64,000 nucleotides of DNA from Goleter apudmare HA4340-LM2 (lineage in GTDB: Bacteria; Cyanobacteriota; Cyanobacteriia; Cyanobacteriales; Nostocaceae), in NCBI GenBank assembly GCA_019359495.1, contig JAHHHF010000074.1, positions 1-64,000 on the forward strand, in the 5' to 3' direction. Position 1 is the stretch's first letter. Each line of letters begins with the position of its first letter. Of this stretch, positions 18,002 to 26,936 are shown piece after piece. Position numbers and translations under genes: made by a program. Under the pieces are notes generated by a model. The model was not told where the DNA came from. It saw only the letters and a program-made list of their open reading frames with translations, and ran no database searches.

Positions 18002-18258
18002 TATTTTTAGGGCATGGAGAATGGGGAATGGGGCATAGGGGAGCCAGTTGCGTGGGCGGGTTTCCCGACTTAAGCAAACTGGCGTCATGGGGTATTAGTC
18101 AAGAGTCAAGGGTTAAGAGTGATTTAGTGATTTCTCCTTCATCTCCCTTATTTCCCCATCTCCCTATCTCCCTCATCCTCCCCATCCCTTTATCCCCTCA
18201 GATATTCAAGTTATAATTAGGGAACGAACTTTTCAGCTTCTGCCGAGGGTTTTAACTT
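18002..18258. repeat. Intergenic pyrimidine-rich short-repeat tract
   Basis: Between about 18120 and 18200 the plus strand is almost entirely C and T with repeats such as ccccatctccctatctccc. Near 18005-18040 it shows gagaatggggaatgggg. Such degenerate heptamer-like tracts are typical of STRR-type sequences in heterocystous cyanobacteria. A similar tract recurs at about 63335-63385. No gene is seen. Confidence 0.45.
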
Positions 18259-19323
18259 TTACATTAGGTCGGTGAATCGGGGATCGCTTTGCAGGATTTT
18301 AAGAACTTGCTTAATTTCCTGGGTACGGTCTTTTTTGACAATGAGGGTGACGTTGCGATCGCGCACAATCACTACATCATCTAAACCTATGGTAACAACC
18401 ACATCCTCTGGATTAGAGGCGTAAATAATCGACCCCTGCGTATCTATTCCCACATGGGTAGCCAGTTCCACATTGGGAATCTCTGCGGTTTTCAGTAAGC
18501 GCTCGATCGCATTCCAATCACCTAAATCATCCCAACCGAATGACACTGGCAAGACATATGCTAAAGTTGTCTTTTCCATCAGCGCATAGTCTATACTCTT
18601 CTTAGGTAATTGGGGATATACACCAGGGCCATTTTGTGCTAGAGGTTCGATAATTTCCGGAGCATGAGTGTACAGTTCTTTAAGAACCACACCAGCCCGA
18701 AAAACGAACATGCCACTATTCCAGCTAAAACGACCTGTTGATAAAAAGGTTTCTGCCGTTTCACGGTTGGGCTTTTCAGTAAAGCGGTTGACATGATAAG
18801 CTGGCAACTCATTAAAGCTACCAATTTTCTCGCCTGCTTCGATATAGCCATAACCAGTCGATGGAAAAGTAGGCTCAATCCCCAGCGTGACAATCGCTTC
18901 TGTGCTTGTAGCCAGTTGGGTCGCTGCACTTAAAGTTTGTGCAAACACCTCTTGGTCAGCAATCCAGTGGTCAGCAGGGAAAAAGCCAATAATTGCGTCT
19001 TCACCATAACGCTTTTTAATTTCCAAACTAGTCCAGGCAACAGCAGCAGCAGTGTCTCTTCCCTCTGACTCGACTAATAAATTTTGTAACGGCAGTTCGG
19101 GTAGTTGTTGTCGTACTCCTTCAGCTATTTGAGCAGAAGTTACGACCAACAAGGAATCCCAACTCCCTGCTATTTGTATCAGTCGATCAGCAGTTGCTTG
19201 TAGCAGACTCCTAGAGCTACCATCAAGACTTAAAAATTGCTTGGGTCGTCCAGAACGACTCAAGGGCCAAAAACGCTCACCTTTACCACCAGCAAGGATT
19301 ACGGGGAACAATGGACTAGTCAT
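18259..19323 (-). CDS. manC: Mannose-1-phosphate guanylyltransferase
   Basis: A 354-residue enzyme that makes GDP-mannose from mannose-1-phosphate and GTP in the cytoplasm. The nucleotidyltransferase signature VILAGGKGERFWPLSR is at residues about 8-23, followed by RPKQFLSL; FFPADHW and RFTEKPN are also visible. ATG 19323 (MTSPLFPVIL) is preferred to the GTG 12 bp upstream. It has the short, single-domain form without the fused isomerase domain. The separate phosphomannose isomerase at 36607-37677 can supply the preceding step. The next gene, an LCP protein, is divergent. The product feeds mannosylated polysaccharide and fucose pathways. Confidence 0.9.
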   Translation of the reverse strand: MTSPLFPVILAGGKGERFWPLSRSGRPKQFLSLDGSSRSLLQATADRLIQIAGSWDSLLVVTSAQIAEGVRQQLPELPLQNLLVESEGRDTAAAVAWTSLEIKKRYGEDAIIGFFPADHWIADQEVFAQTLSAATQLATSTEAIVTLGIEPTFPSTGYGYIEAGEKIGSFNELPAYHVNRFTEKPNRETAETFLSTGRFSWNSGMFVFRAGVVLKELYTHAPEIIEPLAQNGPGVYPQLPKKSIDYALMEKTTLAYVLPVSFGWDDLGDWNAIERLLKTAEIPNVELATHVGIDTQGSIIYASNPEDVVVTIGLDDVVIVRDRNVTLIVKKDRTQEIKQVLKILQSDPRFTDLM

Positions 19324-19438
19324 TTTGTCATACACACCTACGGCAGGACACTACAAGTGTACAGTGGGCTTTTCCACTGGCAAGATTTGTAGCTTGCACT
19401 AACATACTTTTAGGGAGTGGTTGAGTGGGGAGATAATT

Positions 19439-20956
19439 GTGATTAAACAAGTTCAATGGTCGGAAAATCAGGTAACGCCTCAACAAGCACAAGCTTTAGA
19501 ATTAGATGAGGTCAGACCTCAACAGCTACAACAAGTTCAATGGGCAGAAGATCAGCCAGCACTGCAAACAGTACCAGCCGTCAATCTAGAAATTAGCCCA
19601 AGGCAGCCAGCCAACATCTCCCGTAGTGTGGCAGAATCTGTAGGCGAGATCCCCAACCAGTTCTATGACAGGCTGGGCTTGAGTATGCCTCGCTGGCTAC
19701 TGTGGATCTTGACCGTTGTTTTGGGGATTATTCTATCTGGGCTGTTAGCATCAACTTTGGCGTTGTGGACTCCCCTATGGAGCAATCTGGATCAAACAGA
19801 GGAAGATTTAGGGGTAGCTGGTAAAGACCAGCAAAAAATGCCATTGCCCGGAGAGCTATGGGGCAAAGTCTCCCAATATCAGTTATCCAAACCCATGAAT
19901 ATTCTGATTATGGGGATTGAAACAGTCGATGGTACTGTTGATGGTTCACCAGAAAGTTTTGCCGGCAAAAGCGATTCTATGCTGATGGCGAGGCTTAACC
20001 CTGGTGACAAATCTATGAGGGTGCTTTCGATTCCCAGGGATACAATGATTGCTCTCCCAGAAAAAGGCTTAACTAAGGTCTCAGAAGCTAATGCCCAAGG
20101 TGGGCCAGTGTTAGCAGCACGAGTGGTTAGTCGGACTTTAAATAATGCACCCATAGACCGCTACATCCGTATTTCTCCTAGTGGCTTACGCCAATTAGTA
20201 GACCAGTTGGGCGGAGTAGAGATATTTGTGCCTAAATTGATCGAATACAGAGATGCTTCTGGTCGGATGTTAACTTTAGTTAGTGGTTGGCAAACTCTCA
20301 ACGGCGAACAAGCAGCAATTTTTGCCCGATTCCGAGAAGCAGGACTAGGTGATTTGCAAAGAGTGCAGCGTCAACAAGCCTTGATGAAAGCCTTGTTGGC
20401 ACGTCTGAATAGCCCCACCGTTTTACCCAGGTTGCCTCAATTAACCCGCATTATGCGTAGGTACTTTGATACCAACCTAAAAATAGAAGAAATGATGGCA
20501 TTGGTGAATTTTTCCCTCAACGTCGAGCAGGATAATTTCCAAATGGCCATATTGCCTGGTGGGTTCAGCCGTTTCAGCCAAGACCCCAATAGTTATTGGC
20601 TGAATATGACAGGACAACAAAGCCTATTGAATGATTATGTTGGGGTGAACGTCCCCGGACTCAAGCCAGATGTCCGACCAGTTCCTAACCTCAAAATTGC
20701 TATTCAAAATGCTTCCAATCAACCTCAATTAACTGAAAAAGTTATCAAATATCTTCAAGGAAAAGGCTTCAAAAATGTTTACGTAGTGCCAGATTGGCCT
20801 GATACTCAACGCCAAACTCAGATTATTGTCCAAAAAGGCGATCGCAAAGTGGGTGTTGATTTGCAACAAGTCGTAGGCTTGGGTCAAATTGAAGTGTCAG
20901 GGACAGGAGATTTGGAATCTGACCTCACAATTCGCATTGGTAAGGATTGGAAGTAG
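19439..20956 (+). CDS. LytR-CpsA-Psr (LCP) family protein with LytR_C domain
   Basis: A protein of about 505 residues. The start is uncertain: TTG 19421 is possible, but GTG 19439 has ggggag about 7 bp upstream, so I prefer it. A cytoplasmic N-terminus (about 85 residues, with a repeated QVQW.E motif) precedes one transmembrane helix (WLLWILTVVLGIILSG). The extracytoplasmic LCP domain has SDSMLMARLNPGDKSMRVLSIPRD, the conserved Asp/Arg pocket, and ARFREAGLGDLQRVQRQQ. A C-terminal LytR_C domain starts near VPNLKIAIQNAS. LCP proteins transfer glycopolymers from lipid carriers to peptidoglycan. The neighbour manC is consistent with a polysaccharide role. Confidence 0.9.
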   Translation: MIKQVQWSENQVTPQQAQALELDEVRPQQLQQVQWAEDQPALQTVPAVNLEISPRQPANISRSVAESVGEIPNQFYDRLGLSMPRWLLWILTVVLGIILSGLLASTLALWTPLWSNLDQTEEDLGVAGKDQQKMPLPGELWGKVSQYQLSKPMNILIMGIETVDGTVDGSPESFAGKSDSMLMARLNPGDKSMRVLSIPRDTMIALPEKGLTKVSEANAQGGPVLAARVVSRTLNNAPIDRYIRISPSGLRQLVDQLGGVEIFVPKLIEYRDASGRMLTLVSGWQTLNGEQAAIFARFREAGLGDLQRVQRQQALMKALLARLNSPTVLPRLPQLTRIMRRYFDTNLKIEEMMALVNFSLNVEQDNFQMAILPGGFSRFSQDPNSYWLNMTGQQSLLNDYVGVNVPGLKPDVRPVPNLKIAIQNASNQPQLTEKVIKYLQGKGFKNVYVVPDWPDTQRQTQIIVQKGDRKVGVDLQQVVGLGQIEVSGTGDLESDLTIRIGKDWK

Positions 20957-20958
20957 TT

Positions 20959-20980
20959 ATTGGTCATTGGTCATTGGTCA
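20959..20980. repeat. Short tandem heptamer repeat (STRR type)
   Basis: Three tandem copies of the 7-bp unit attggtc lie directly after the LCP gene stop. Heptamer STRR sequences are a hallmark of heterocystous cyanobacteria. The copy number probably varies between strains. Confidence 0.7.
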
Positions 20981-21002
20981 AATGATAAAGGACTAGTGAC
21001 TA

Positions 21003-21527
21003 ATGACAAAAAATAAAGTTATGAAGAAGATTTTGTGGCGATTTTTGAGTTTGATGGTAATTTTGATTCTGGCTGGTTTCTGGGTAATTTGTACTCCTAA
21101 ACCAGCTTTTGCCCTCAAAAATGCTATCAACTATAACAATATCAATTTAGAGAATCGTAATTTTGCTCATGAAGATTTAAGTGGTGCAACTTTCGTAGCG
21201 GCGGAGATGCGCGGGGCAAATTTTCAAGGAGCAAATTTAACTAACGCAATTTTGACTAAGGGAGTTTTATTAAAAGCAGATTTGTCGGATGCCAATCTCA
21301 CTGGTGCTTTGGTTGACCGGGTAACTATGGATGATGCCAATTTAAAAAATGCCATTTTCACAGAGGCGACGATGACCCGCAGCCGCTTTTATGGTGCAGA
21401 AATTACTGGTGCTGACTTTACAGATGCCTTGATTGACCGCTATCAAGTGTCGCTGTTATGCGATCGCGCTGATGGTGTAAATCCAGTTACAGGGGTTTCC
21501 ACACGGGAGAGTTTAGGCTGTCGCTAG
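21003..21527 (+). CDS. Exported pentapeptide-repeat protein (probably thylakoid-lumenal or periplasmic)
   Basis: A 174-residue protein with a signal peptide (hydrophobic [15 protein letters not shown], cleavage after KPAFA) followed by about 16 pentapeptide units (for example [26 protein letters not shown]) that fold as a right-handed quadrilateral beta-helix. The C-terminus has a conserved pair of cysteines (LLCDRADG and ESLGCR). This arrangement matches small lumenal pentapeptide proteins of cyanobacteria and chloroplasts. Function is not established. The start may be ATG 21003 or ATG 21021; the second is closer to the signal peptide. Confidence 0.82.
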   Translation: MTKNKVMKKILWRFLSLMVILILAGFWVICTPKPAFALKNAINYNNINLENRNFAHEDLSGATFVAAEMRGANFQGANLTNAILTKGVLLKADLSDANLTGALVDRVTMDDANLKNAIFTEATMTRSRFYGAEITGADFTDALIDRYQVSLLCDRADGVNPVTGVSTRESLGCR

Positions 21528-21555
21528 ATCTATAAACCAACCAAAATCTTTATAG

Positions 21556-21580
21556 AGACGTAAAATTTTACGTCTTCTTT
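21556..21580 (+). terminator. Possible terminator: perfect 20-bp palindrome plus T-rich tail
   Basis: The sequence agacgtaaaattttacgtct is a perfect palindrome lying 28 bp after the pentapeptide gene and is followed by tcttt. The stem is AT-rich, so efficiency as an intrinsic terminator is uncertain. Confidence 0.4.
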
Positions 21581-21729
21581 AATAATTTGAATTTATCAAA
21601 AGTTACCTGACAAACGGTAAAATTTCAAGTTAAATATTCCCAGTCCTACCAATTTTCTCAAGTCCATCAACAGATTCAAACCCGGAAACTCAGATACAAT
21701 CTGAATTACTCAATTTTGAATTTTGCGTA

Positions 21730-21811
21730 CTCCTGCGGAGAAGCAAGCTACGCGTAGCGTGTCGTAAAGCCTGCGGCATAGCTACGCTTAGGGCGCAGCC
21801 TCTCGTAGATA
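21730..21811. repeat. Interspersed Nostoc-type repeat with GAAGCAAGCTACGCGTAGC core
   Basis: The core gaagcaagctacgcgtagc is followed by related palindromic pieces (gcctgcggcatagctacgc, then gcgcagcctctcgtaga). The same core occurs in opposite orientation at 48643-48695. These GC-rich repeats lie in the 383-bp gap before murJ; the rest of that gap shows nothing I can name. Confidence 0.65.
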
Positions 21812-21910
21812 AGACAAAAGTCTGAGATCCGGCTTTTGCCGCTCATAACTTTTCAAGAAACAATTTTGAATTGGTATTATGCACTCTGCAAGAGTTGTCG
21901 GGTATTATTC

Positions 21911-23515
21911 GTGACACAACCATCTCAAAAACCTCCTCGTTCTCTAGCTGGAATTGCTGGCATTGTTGCCGCAGCTACCTTAATTAGTAAAGTATTTGGT
22001 TTAGTAAGACAACAAGCGATTGCTGCTGCTTTTGGTGTCGGTGCGGCGGCTACGGCTTACAGTTATGCCTATATTATTCCGGGCTTTTTATTGATCTTAC
22101 TTGGCGGTGTGAATGGGCCGTTACACAGTGCAGTTGTCAGCGTATTAGCCAAGCGCAAACGAGAAGAAGCCGCACCCCTGGTAGAAACAGTGACAACTCT
22201 GGTGGGAGGATTGCTGTTACTGGTGACAGTGGCGCAAATAGTGTTTGCAGATGTGATTGTGGATTTAGTCGGTCATGGTTTAGCGGCGACAACAAGAGAG
22301 ATAGCGATCGCCCAAATCCGCATCATGGCACCAATGGCGCTATTTTCAGGATTAATTGGCATTGGTTTTGGTACTCTCAATGCCGCTAATCAATATTGGT
22401 TACTCTCCATTAGTCCCATATTATCCAGCATCACTGTGGTTGCAGGTATTGGGATTATGGCAATGCAACATGGTCAGGACATTATTAAGCCAGAATACGC
22501 CTTAATGGGTGGCATGGTGTTAGCTTGGGGAACTTTAGCGGGGGCAATTTTGCAATGGTTGGTGCAATTAATTGTCCAGTGGCGCTTAGGACTTGGTTCA
22601 TTAAAATTGCGCTTTGACTTCAAATCTCCCGGCGTCAAAGAAGTGATGAAAATTATGGCCCCAGCGACAATTTCTTCTGGGATGATGCCCATTAATGTGG
22701 CCACAGACCTGTATTTTGCTAGTCCTATAGCTGGTGCGGCGGCTGGTTTTAACTATGCCAATTTGTTAGTACAAACTCCTTTGGGAATTATTTCTAATAT
22801 TATTTTATTGCCCCTACTACCGATGTTTGCCAAACTTGCCGATCCAGAAAATTGGCAAGAGCTAAAACTACGTATTCGCCAAGGGCTATTGCTTACCGCC
22901 TTTACCATGCTACCTCTAGGGGCACTGATGGTAGTGCTATCTGTCCCAATTGTGCAGGTGGTATATGAACGTGGTGCTTTTAAACAAGAAGCTACCGAGT
23001 TGGTTTCATCCCTGTTGATTAGTTACGGGATTGGCATGTTTGCTTATTTGGGACGTGATGTTTTGGTGCGGGTATTCTACGCTTTAGGGGACGGTCAAAC
23101 ACCGTTTCGCATTAGTACTTTTAATATTTTTCTGAACATCTTTCTAGATTGGATTTTTGTTAAACCATTTGGCGCACCTGGTTTGGTATTAGCCACAGTG
23201 GGAGTTAATTGCAGCTCAATGTTGATGCTGTTATGGTTACTCAATCGCAAACTTAATGGTTTACCTTGGCGTGAATGGAGTGTGCCAATTATCAGTTTAA
23301 CGGCTGGTAGCGTCGTCGCTGGAGTAGCTAGCTATGCAACTTTGCTTGGTTGTCAGCAGGTATTGGGTAAAGCCGGGTTACTAATTGTGTTGTTGCAATT
23401 GTGTATTTCTGGCTTCGTGGGGATTGGTGTATTTGGGGTTTTGGCTACTTGGATGAGAATACCAGAGGTGAATAGTTTTATTTTGCGGATGCGCCAGCGA
23501 TTTTTAAAGAGATGA
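21911..23515 (+). CDS. murJ: Lipid II flippase MurJ (MviN)
   Basis: A protein of about 534 residues with some 14 hydrophobic helices. The N-terminal signature SLAGIAGIVAAATLISKVFGL is followed by VRQQAIAAAFG, and the loop VNGPLHSAVVSVLAK is characteristic of MurJ in cyanobacteria. GTG 21911 (VTQPSQKPPRS) begins where homologues begin; the TTG at 21836 would add an atypical leader reaching into repeat sequence. MurJ flips lipid-linked peptidoglycan precursor across the inner membrane. It is preceded by repeat DNA and followed by a tRNA on the other strand, so it is probably transcribed alone. Confidence 0.92.
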   Translation: MTQPSQKPPRSLAGIAGIVAAATLISKVFGLVRQQAIAAAFGVGAAATAYSYAYIIPGFLLILLGGVNGPLHSAVVSVLAKRKREEAAPLVETVTTLVGGLLLLVTVAQIVFADVIVDLVGHGLAATTREIAIAQIRIMAPMALFSGLIGIGFGTLNAANQYWLLSISPILSSITVVAGIGIMAMQHGQDIIKPEYALMGGMVLAWGTLAGAILQWLVQLIVQWRLGLGSLKLRFDFKSPGVKEVMKIMAPATISSGMMPINVATDLYFASPIAGAAAGFNYANLLVQTPLGIISNIILLPLLPMFAKLADPENWQELKLRIRQGLLLTAFTMLPLGALMVVLSVPIVQVVYERGAFKQEATELVSSLLISYGIGMFAYLGRDVLVRVFYALGDGQTPFRISTFNIFLNIFLDWIFVKPFGAPGLVLATVGVNCSSMLMLLWLLNRKLNGLPWREWSVPIISLTAGSVVAGVASYATLLGCQQVLGKAGLLIVLLQLCISGFVGIGVFGVLATWMRIPEVNSFILRMRQRFLKR

Positions 23516-23541
23516 ATAAGTAGATAGTAAATTCAGATTAG

Positions 23542-23613
23542 TGGGTGACCTGAGATTCGAACTCAGAACCAGCGGATTAAGAGTCCGATGCTCTGCCATT
23601 GAGCTAGTCACCC
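23542..23613 (-). tRNA. trnK: tRNA-Lys (anticodon CTT)
   Basis: The minus strand folds as a complete cloverleaf of 72 nt: acceptor GGGTGAC paired with GTCACCC, D-arm GCTC/GAGC, anticodon loop CTCTTAA with anticodon CTT, and T-arm CTGAG-TTCGAAT-CTCAG. The 3' CCA is not encoded. The discriminator base is A. The first pair of the anticodon stem is a T-C mismatch; all other stems pair. Confidence 0.95.
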
Positions 23614-23640
23614 ATGCAATTCGTTAATATAACAAACTTA

Positions 23641-25875
23641 TCATAGATTTGCTAGTGGCTCAAGAGGGAACTCTACGATAAAGGTGGTTTGACCTGCTGC
23701 GCTTTCTACACGAATTATACCTCCTAGATGTCTGACCATTTTTTGCACTAGGGATAGTTCTAGTCCTGTACCACTATATTTCCAAGGGTCGTTTTTAGAG
23801 AGCCGATAGAACGGATCGAAAATACGTAACAGTTGCTCAGGGGGAATTTCTAATCCGGAGTTTTGGATACTAATCTGCACTGCATCTATCGTCAGATGAG
23901 CTGATACTGTGATTGATTCACCCGCAGGTGTATATTTGCAGATATGACTCAACAGTTCCGTAAAAATTCGCTCTAGCTCCGTAATATCCGTTTCTAAAGG
24001 TGGCAGTGCAGTTTCAATAGTCAGTTTTAATCTTTGTCGCTGGCAAGCCGTTAGTTCTCGAAAAGACTCAATTATGGGAGGTAGCCAAGTTTGTAAGTCA
24101 ATGGCAATCAAAGTTTGGGGATCTGGCTTGGCTTCCAGATGTGTGAGTGTGAGGAGATCGTTAATTAATTTACTGCCTCGACCACACTCGTTGTGCAAAA
24201 TTTGTAATAGTTGGGGAACTAGTTCTTCATCTAGTAAGCCCTCTGGTGTCAATACACTTTCGAGAGTTTGAGCGGCTAGACTGATGTTAGTTATGGGTGT
24301 CCGCAGTTCATGAGATAGGGTGCGGAGAAATTCGTTTTTGATGTGTTCAATTTTTTCTAGTTCTTGAAGCTGCAACTGAGTTGTTTCGTAAAGCCTAGCG
24401 CGGCGAATGGCGATCGCACATTGATCTGCTATCTGTTGCACTAGCTCAATCTCGAATGCATCAAAAGCTTCTTGTCTCGGTCTAATCAGCCAAAGATTAC
24501 CAATCATTCCTTGAGCATCGAATATGGGACAGACCATCTGGGTGATCACCAATAACTTTGGATGCCATCCTTGAACAATTTCTACGCTTTGTAGAGGTTG
24601 TTTTTGCCGCAGTTGTGGATAAATTGCCGGAAAGTCTGCAATCTGTCTAGTTAATCCCTGATGAATCGGTATGGTAGTTGTGTATTCGTAAACAACTGTT
24701 ACTTTGGTACGGCAAGGGCTATAAAATTCAATTTGGCAACGCTCAAGTTGTAGTACATCTGCTAATTCCTGAGTGATGGTTTGCAGTACTTGAGTTTCAT
24801 CTACATGGTCGCGGATTTGTGCCGTGATGCGTGCCACCAGTGCTTGAAAGTTGCGTGTCTGCTGCAACTGGGCTTTTAGATCCTGTATTTGCTGTTGCAG
24901 TCCTGCTTGCTGGACAGCAATGGCGATTTGGGTTGCTAGTTGCTTGAGTAAGTCAGTTTCTGTAGGTTGCCATTGATGTGGTTCTCGGCAATGTTGAGCA
25001 ATCAATAGTCCCCATAAATTCTGGTGTAACAAAATCGGCACGACCAAATTAGCTCTGACTTGCAAACCAGCGAGAAAATCTATTTGGCAAGGATGTAACC
25101 CCGCTGCATGAATATCCTCAACCACTTGAATACAACCCCGTCTGTAGCGTTCTTGATGTTGAGTAGTGAAGCAGGGGTCTTGGATGTTTTTTCCTAGTAA
25201 TGGGCCGCTGGCTGCTATGGTAGATTCGGCAACGATCGCCCCATTACCGTCAGCCTGAAAGCGGTAAATCAATACGCGATCGCTCTCGATTAATTGCCGG
25301 ATTTCTTTAACTGTCTTTTGCAGAATTGGCTCTAAATCTTGCCCTTCCCGAATCCTGCGGGCGATCGCTTCTAATAATCGCTCTCGTTCCGCCTGAAATC
25401 TTCCACCCTGTTCTACCTGTTTAGCCAGGGTAATATTACTACTAGTACCAATTAATCGGTAAATCCTAGAGTTAGCATCCCTTAGTGGTGTGAGTGTTGT
25501 ACTCCACCATGTCAGAACTCCCTGGAATTGCAAGCATTGTTCATAGGAAATGGTTTTCCCAAAGCGCACGCAGTCAGTGTAGTGCTGACGCACTCTATCG
25601 GCATCGACTGGGGAGAGGATATCTTCTGGTTTTTTGCCCTTGAGATCCTCTGATCTGATACCCAACCACCGCTCATGAGTTGGATTGAGAGCCACATAGC
25701 GAAAATCCCCATCCTCCAAAACATCGACTACAAAAATCGATGCCTGCACAGAATCATAGATGCTCAGTAAAAATTGCTCGCCACTACTTTTTTCCTCTAC
25801 GTCTGTGCCGAAGAGAAAGTATGGAGGTGAAAGTTTTGTCAACTCTACGGTTGATTCCGATTGATTGATATTCAT
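23641..25875 (-). CDS. PAS-GAF-GAF sensor histidine kinase, candidate DXCF cyanobacteriochrome
   Basis: A 744-residue soluble kinase. A PAS domain (about 35-150) precedes a phytochrome-like GAF (about 175-325), a second GAF (about 345-495), HisKA with His522 in LSHELRTP, and an ATPase domain (about 610-740). The first GAF has D233-P-C235-F, the DXCF motif, and C263 in HPCQIDFL at the canonical bilin position, 28 residues apart as in TePixJ. The usual CH dipeptide is CQ here. The N-box residue is His644 rather than Asn (LLSHICKYTP) and the G1 box reads NSGLEI, so kinase activity may be altered; the latter change is common in cyanobacterial kinases. Bilin binding is inferred. Confidence 0.85.
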   Translation of the reverse strand: MNINQSESTVELTKLSPPYFLFGTDVEEKSSGEQFLLSIYDSVQASIFVVDVLEDGDFRYVALNPTHERWLGIRSEDLKGKKPEDILSPVDADRVRQHYTDCVRFGKTISYEQCLQFQGVLTWWSTTLTPLRDANSRIYRLIGTSSNITLAKQVEQGGRFQAERERLLEAIARRIREGQDLEPILQKTVKEIRQLIESDRVLIYRFQADGNGAIVAESTIAASGPLLGKNIQDPCFTTQHQERYRRGCIQVVEDIHAAGLHPCQIDFLAGLQVRANLVVPILLHQNLWGLLIAQHCREPHQWQPTETDLLKQLATQIAIAVQQAGLQQQIQDLKAQLQQTRNFQALVARITAQIRDHVDETQVLQTITQELADVLQLERCQIEFYSPCRTKVTVVYEYTTTIPIHQGLTRQIADFPAIYPQLRQKQPLQSVEIVQGWHPKLLVITQMVCPIFDAQGMIGNLWLIRPRQEAFDAFEIELVQQIADQCAIAIRRARLYETTQLQLQELEKIEHIKNEFLRTLSHELRTPITNISLAAQTLESVLTPEGLLDEELVPQLLQILHNECGRGSKLINDLLTLTHLEAKPDPQTLIAIDLQTWLPPIIESFRELTACQRQRLKLTIETALPPLETDITELERIFTELLSHICKYTPAGESITVSAHLTIDAVQISIQNSGLEIPPEQLLRIFDPFYRLSKNDPWKYSGTGLELSLVQKMVRHLGGIIRVESAAGQTTFIVEFPLEPLANL

Positions 25876-26363
25876 GTGAGAGTCCCTGGTTTTATTAACT
25901 CATCTAGGCGCTCTCTACATAACGCTGATAAAAATTCTCTTTAGCGCCTAAAGCAAAAGATTGTCAGCCCTTGTTCATCGATACTTATGTCTTTCTCTAC
26001 TTCTAATCTGAAATCTCGGAAAGCTCATAGAAGTAAGCTTAACAAATCCTGCTCGTTGAAGACGAAAATGCATTGGCAGGTAAGGGCGAAATTACTCGAA
26101 CTAATTATTAATAATTTCTGAAGATTTTTTGTATGTTAAGTCGAGTCAAGCAATATATGAACTATCTGTGACAATTCTTAATACCTTTATTGTTTAATAT
26201 TTTTAGGCAGTGAAACGAAAATGCTTCCCTAATACATAAAGATTATCAGCGTCTGGAGCAAAGGGGAATAGGGCATGGGTGCGGGGAGAATGTATCAACT
26301 CAAAATTCAAAATTCAAAATTAAATACAGCCACCCACAAGGGGGAGTGACGTGGGCGGGTACC
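25876..26363. other. 488-bp intergenic region
   Basis: It contains a short receiver-like coding remnant (26043-26111, listed separately) and a tandem tract caaaattcaaaattcaaaatt near 26288-26310 of STRR type. A small cluster of direct G-rich words lies near 26270 and 26335. Nothing else is recognisable. The promoter of the kinase gene should lie at its left end. Confidence 0.4.
26043..26111 (+). pseudogene. Possible response-regulator N-terminus remnant
   Basis: In frame, the sequence reads QILLVEDENALAGKG and continues to a TAA at 26109-26111. ILLVEDE is the typical first strand and acidic pair of a receiver domain. There is no start codon and nothing more of the domain, so this can only be a scar. 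It lies close to the histidine kinase gene, where a cognate regulator would be expected. With only about 22 codons the match could be chance. Confidence 0.3.
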
Positions 26364-26936
26364 CTACTTCACTAATAATTTATAAGCGTTAATGCCTGTA
26401 AGTACTGCAACCAGTAACCAAGTGATGGCTAGTCCCAGAATTTCGCTCCAAAATACCTGTGTAAATTGGCGCAAAATCCACCCGAAAGCAGAACCAATGG
26501 GTATAGCCATTGCCCAACTAGCTGCACTGATTAATATCCATCGCCACGCTAAAGGAACTGTTTCATAAATTGCTAACCATTGGGCAAATCCGATGCCAAA
26601 GCCGCCAATAGCACCATAAATTATGCCATTGAGAATTCTTAAAGGAAGCATTTGAGTCGTGGGTACAATCCAACCAACTGCACCAACACCCGTGGCTGTA
26701 ACAAGAGTCCAACCCAAAAGAGTTGACAATACCCACTTGAGTGAGATGATTGGTTGTCTGAGAATTAAGCTTTGAGAAAAAGCGATCGCTGATCCACCAA
26801 TAGCTGCATCTAACACTCCGACATCTGGCTTTTCACCCACTTCAATTAAGAATAGACTCAGCAAAAAACCGCTCAAAGTAGCGAAAATCCACTGTAACAT
26901 GAAGCGCAATTCAGTTTTGCTGGGCACTAAGTGCAT
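26364..26936 (-). CDS. Polytopic membrane protein of unknown function
   Basis: A 190-residue protein with about five to six hydrophobic helices, Gly-rich segments such as GIIYGAIGGFGIGFAQWLAI, and paired motifs around GSAIAFSQSLILR and IGFAQWLAI that look like an internal duplication. Similar small membrane proteins occur widely in cyanobacteria; no function is known to me. Its ATG shares one base with the stop codon of the upstream hydrolase gene (TAATG), so the two are translationally coupled and probably act in the same process. Confidence 0.65.
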   Translation of the reverse strand: MHLVPSKTELRFMLQWIFATLSGFLLSLFLIEVGEKPDVGVLDAAIGGSAIAFSQSLILRQPIISLKWVLSTLLGWTLVTATGVGAVGWIVPTTQMLPLRILNGIIYGAIGGFGIGFAQWLAIYETVPLAWRWILISAASWAMAIPIGSAFGWILRQFTQVFWSEILGLAITWLLVAVLTGINAYKLLVK

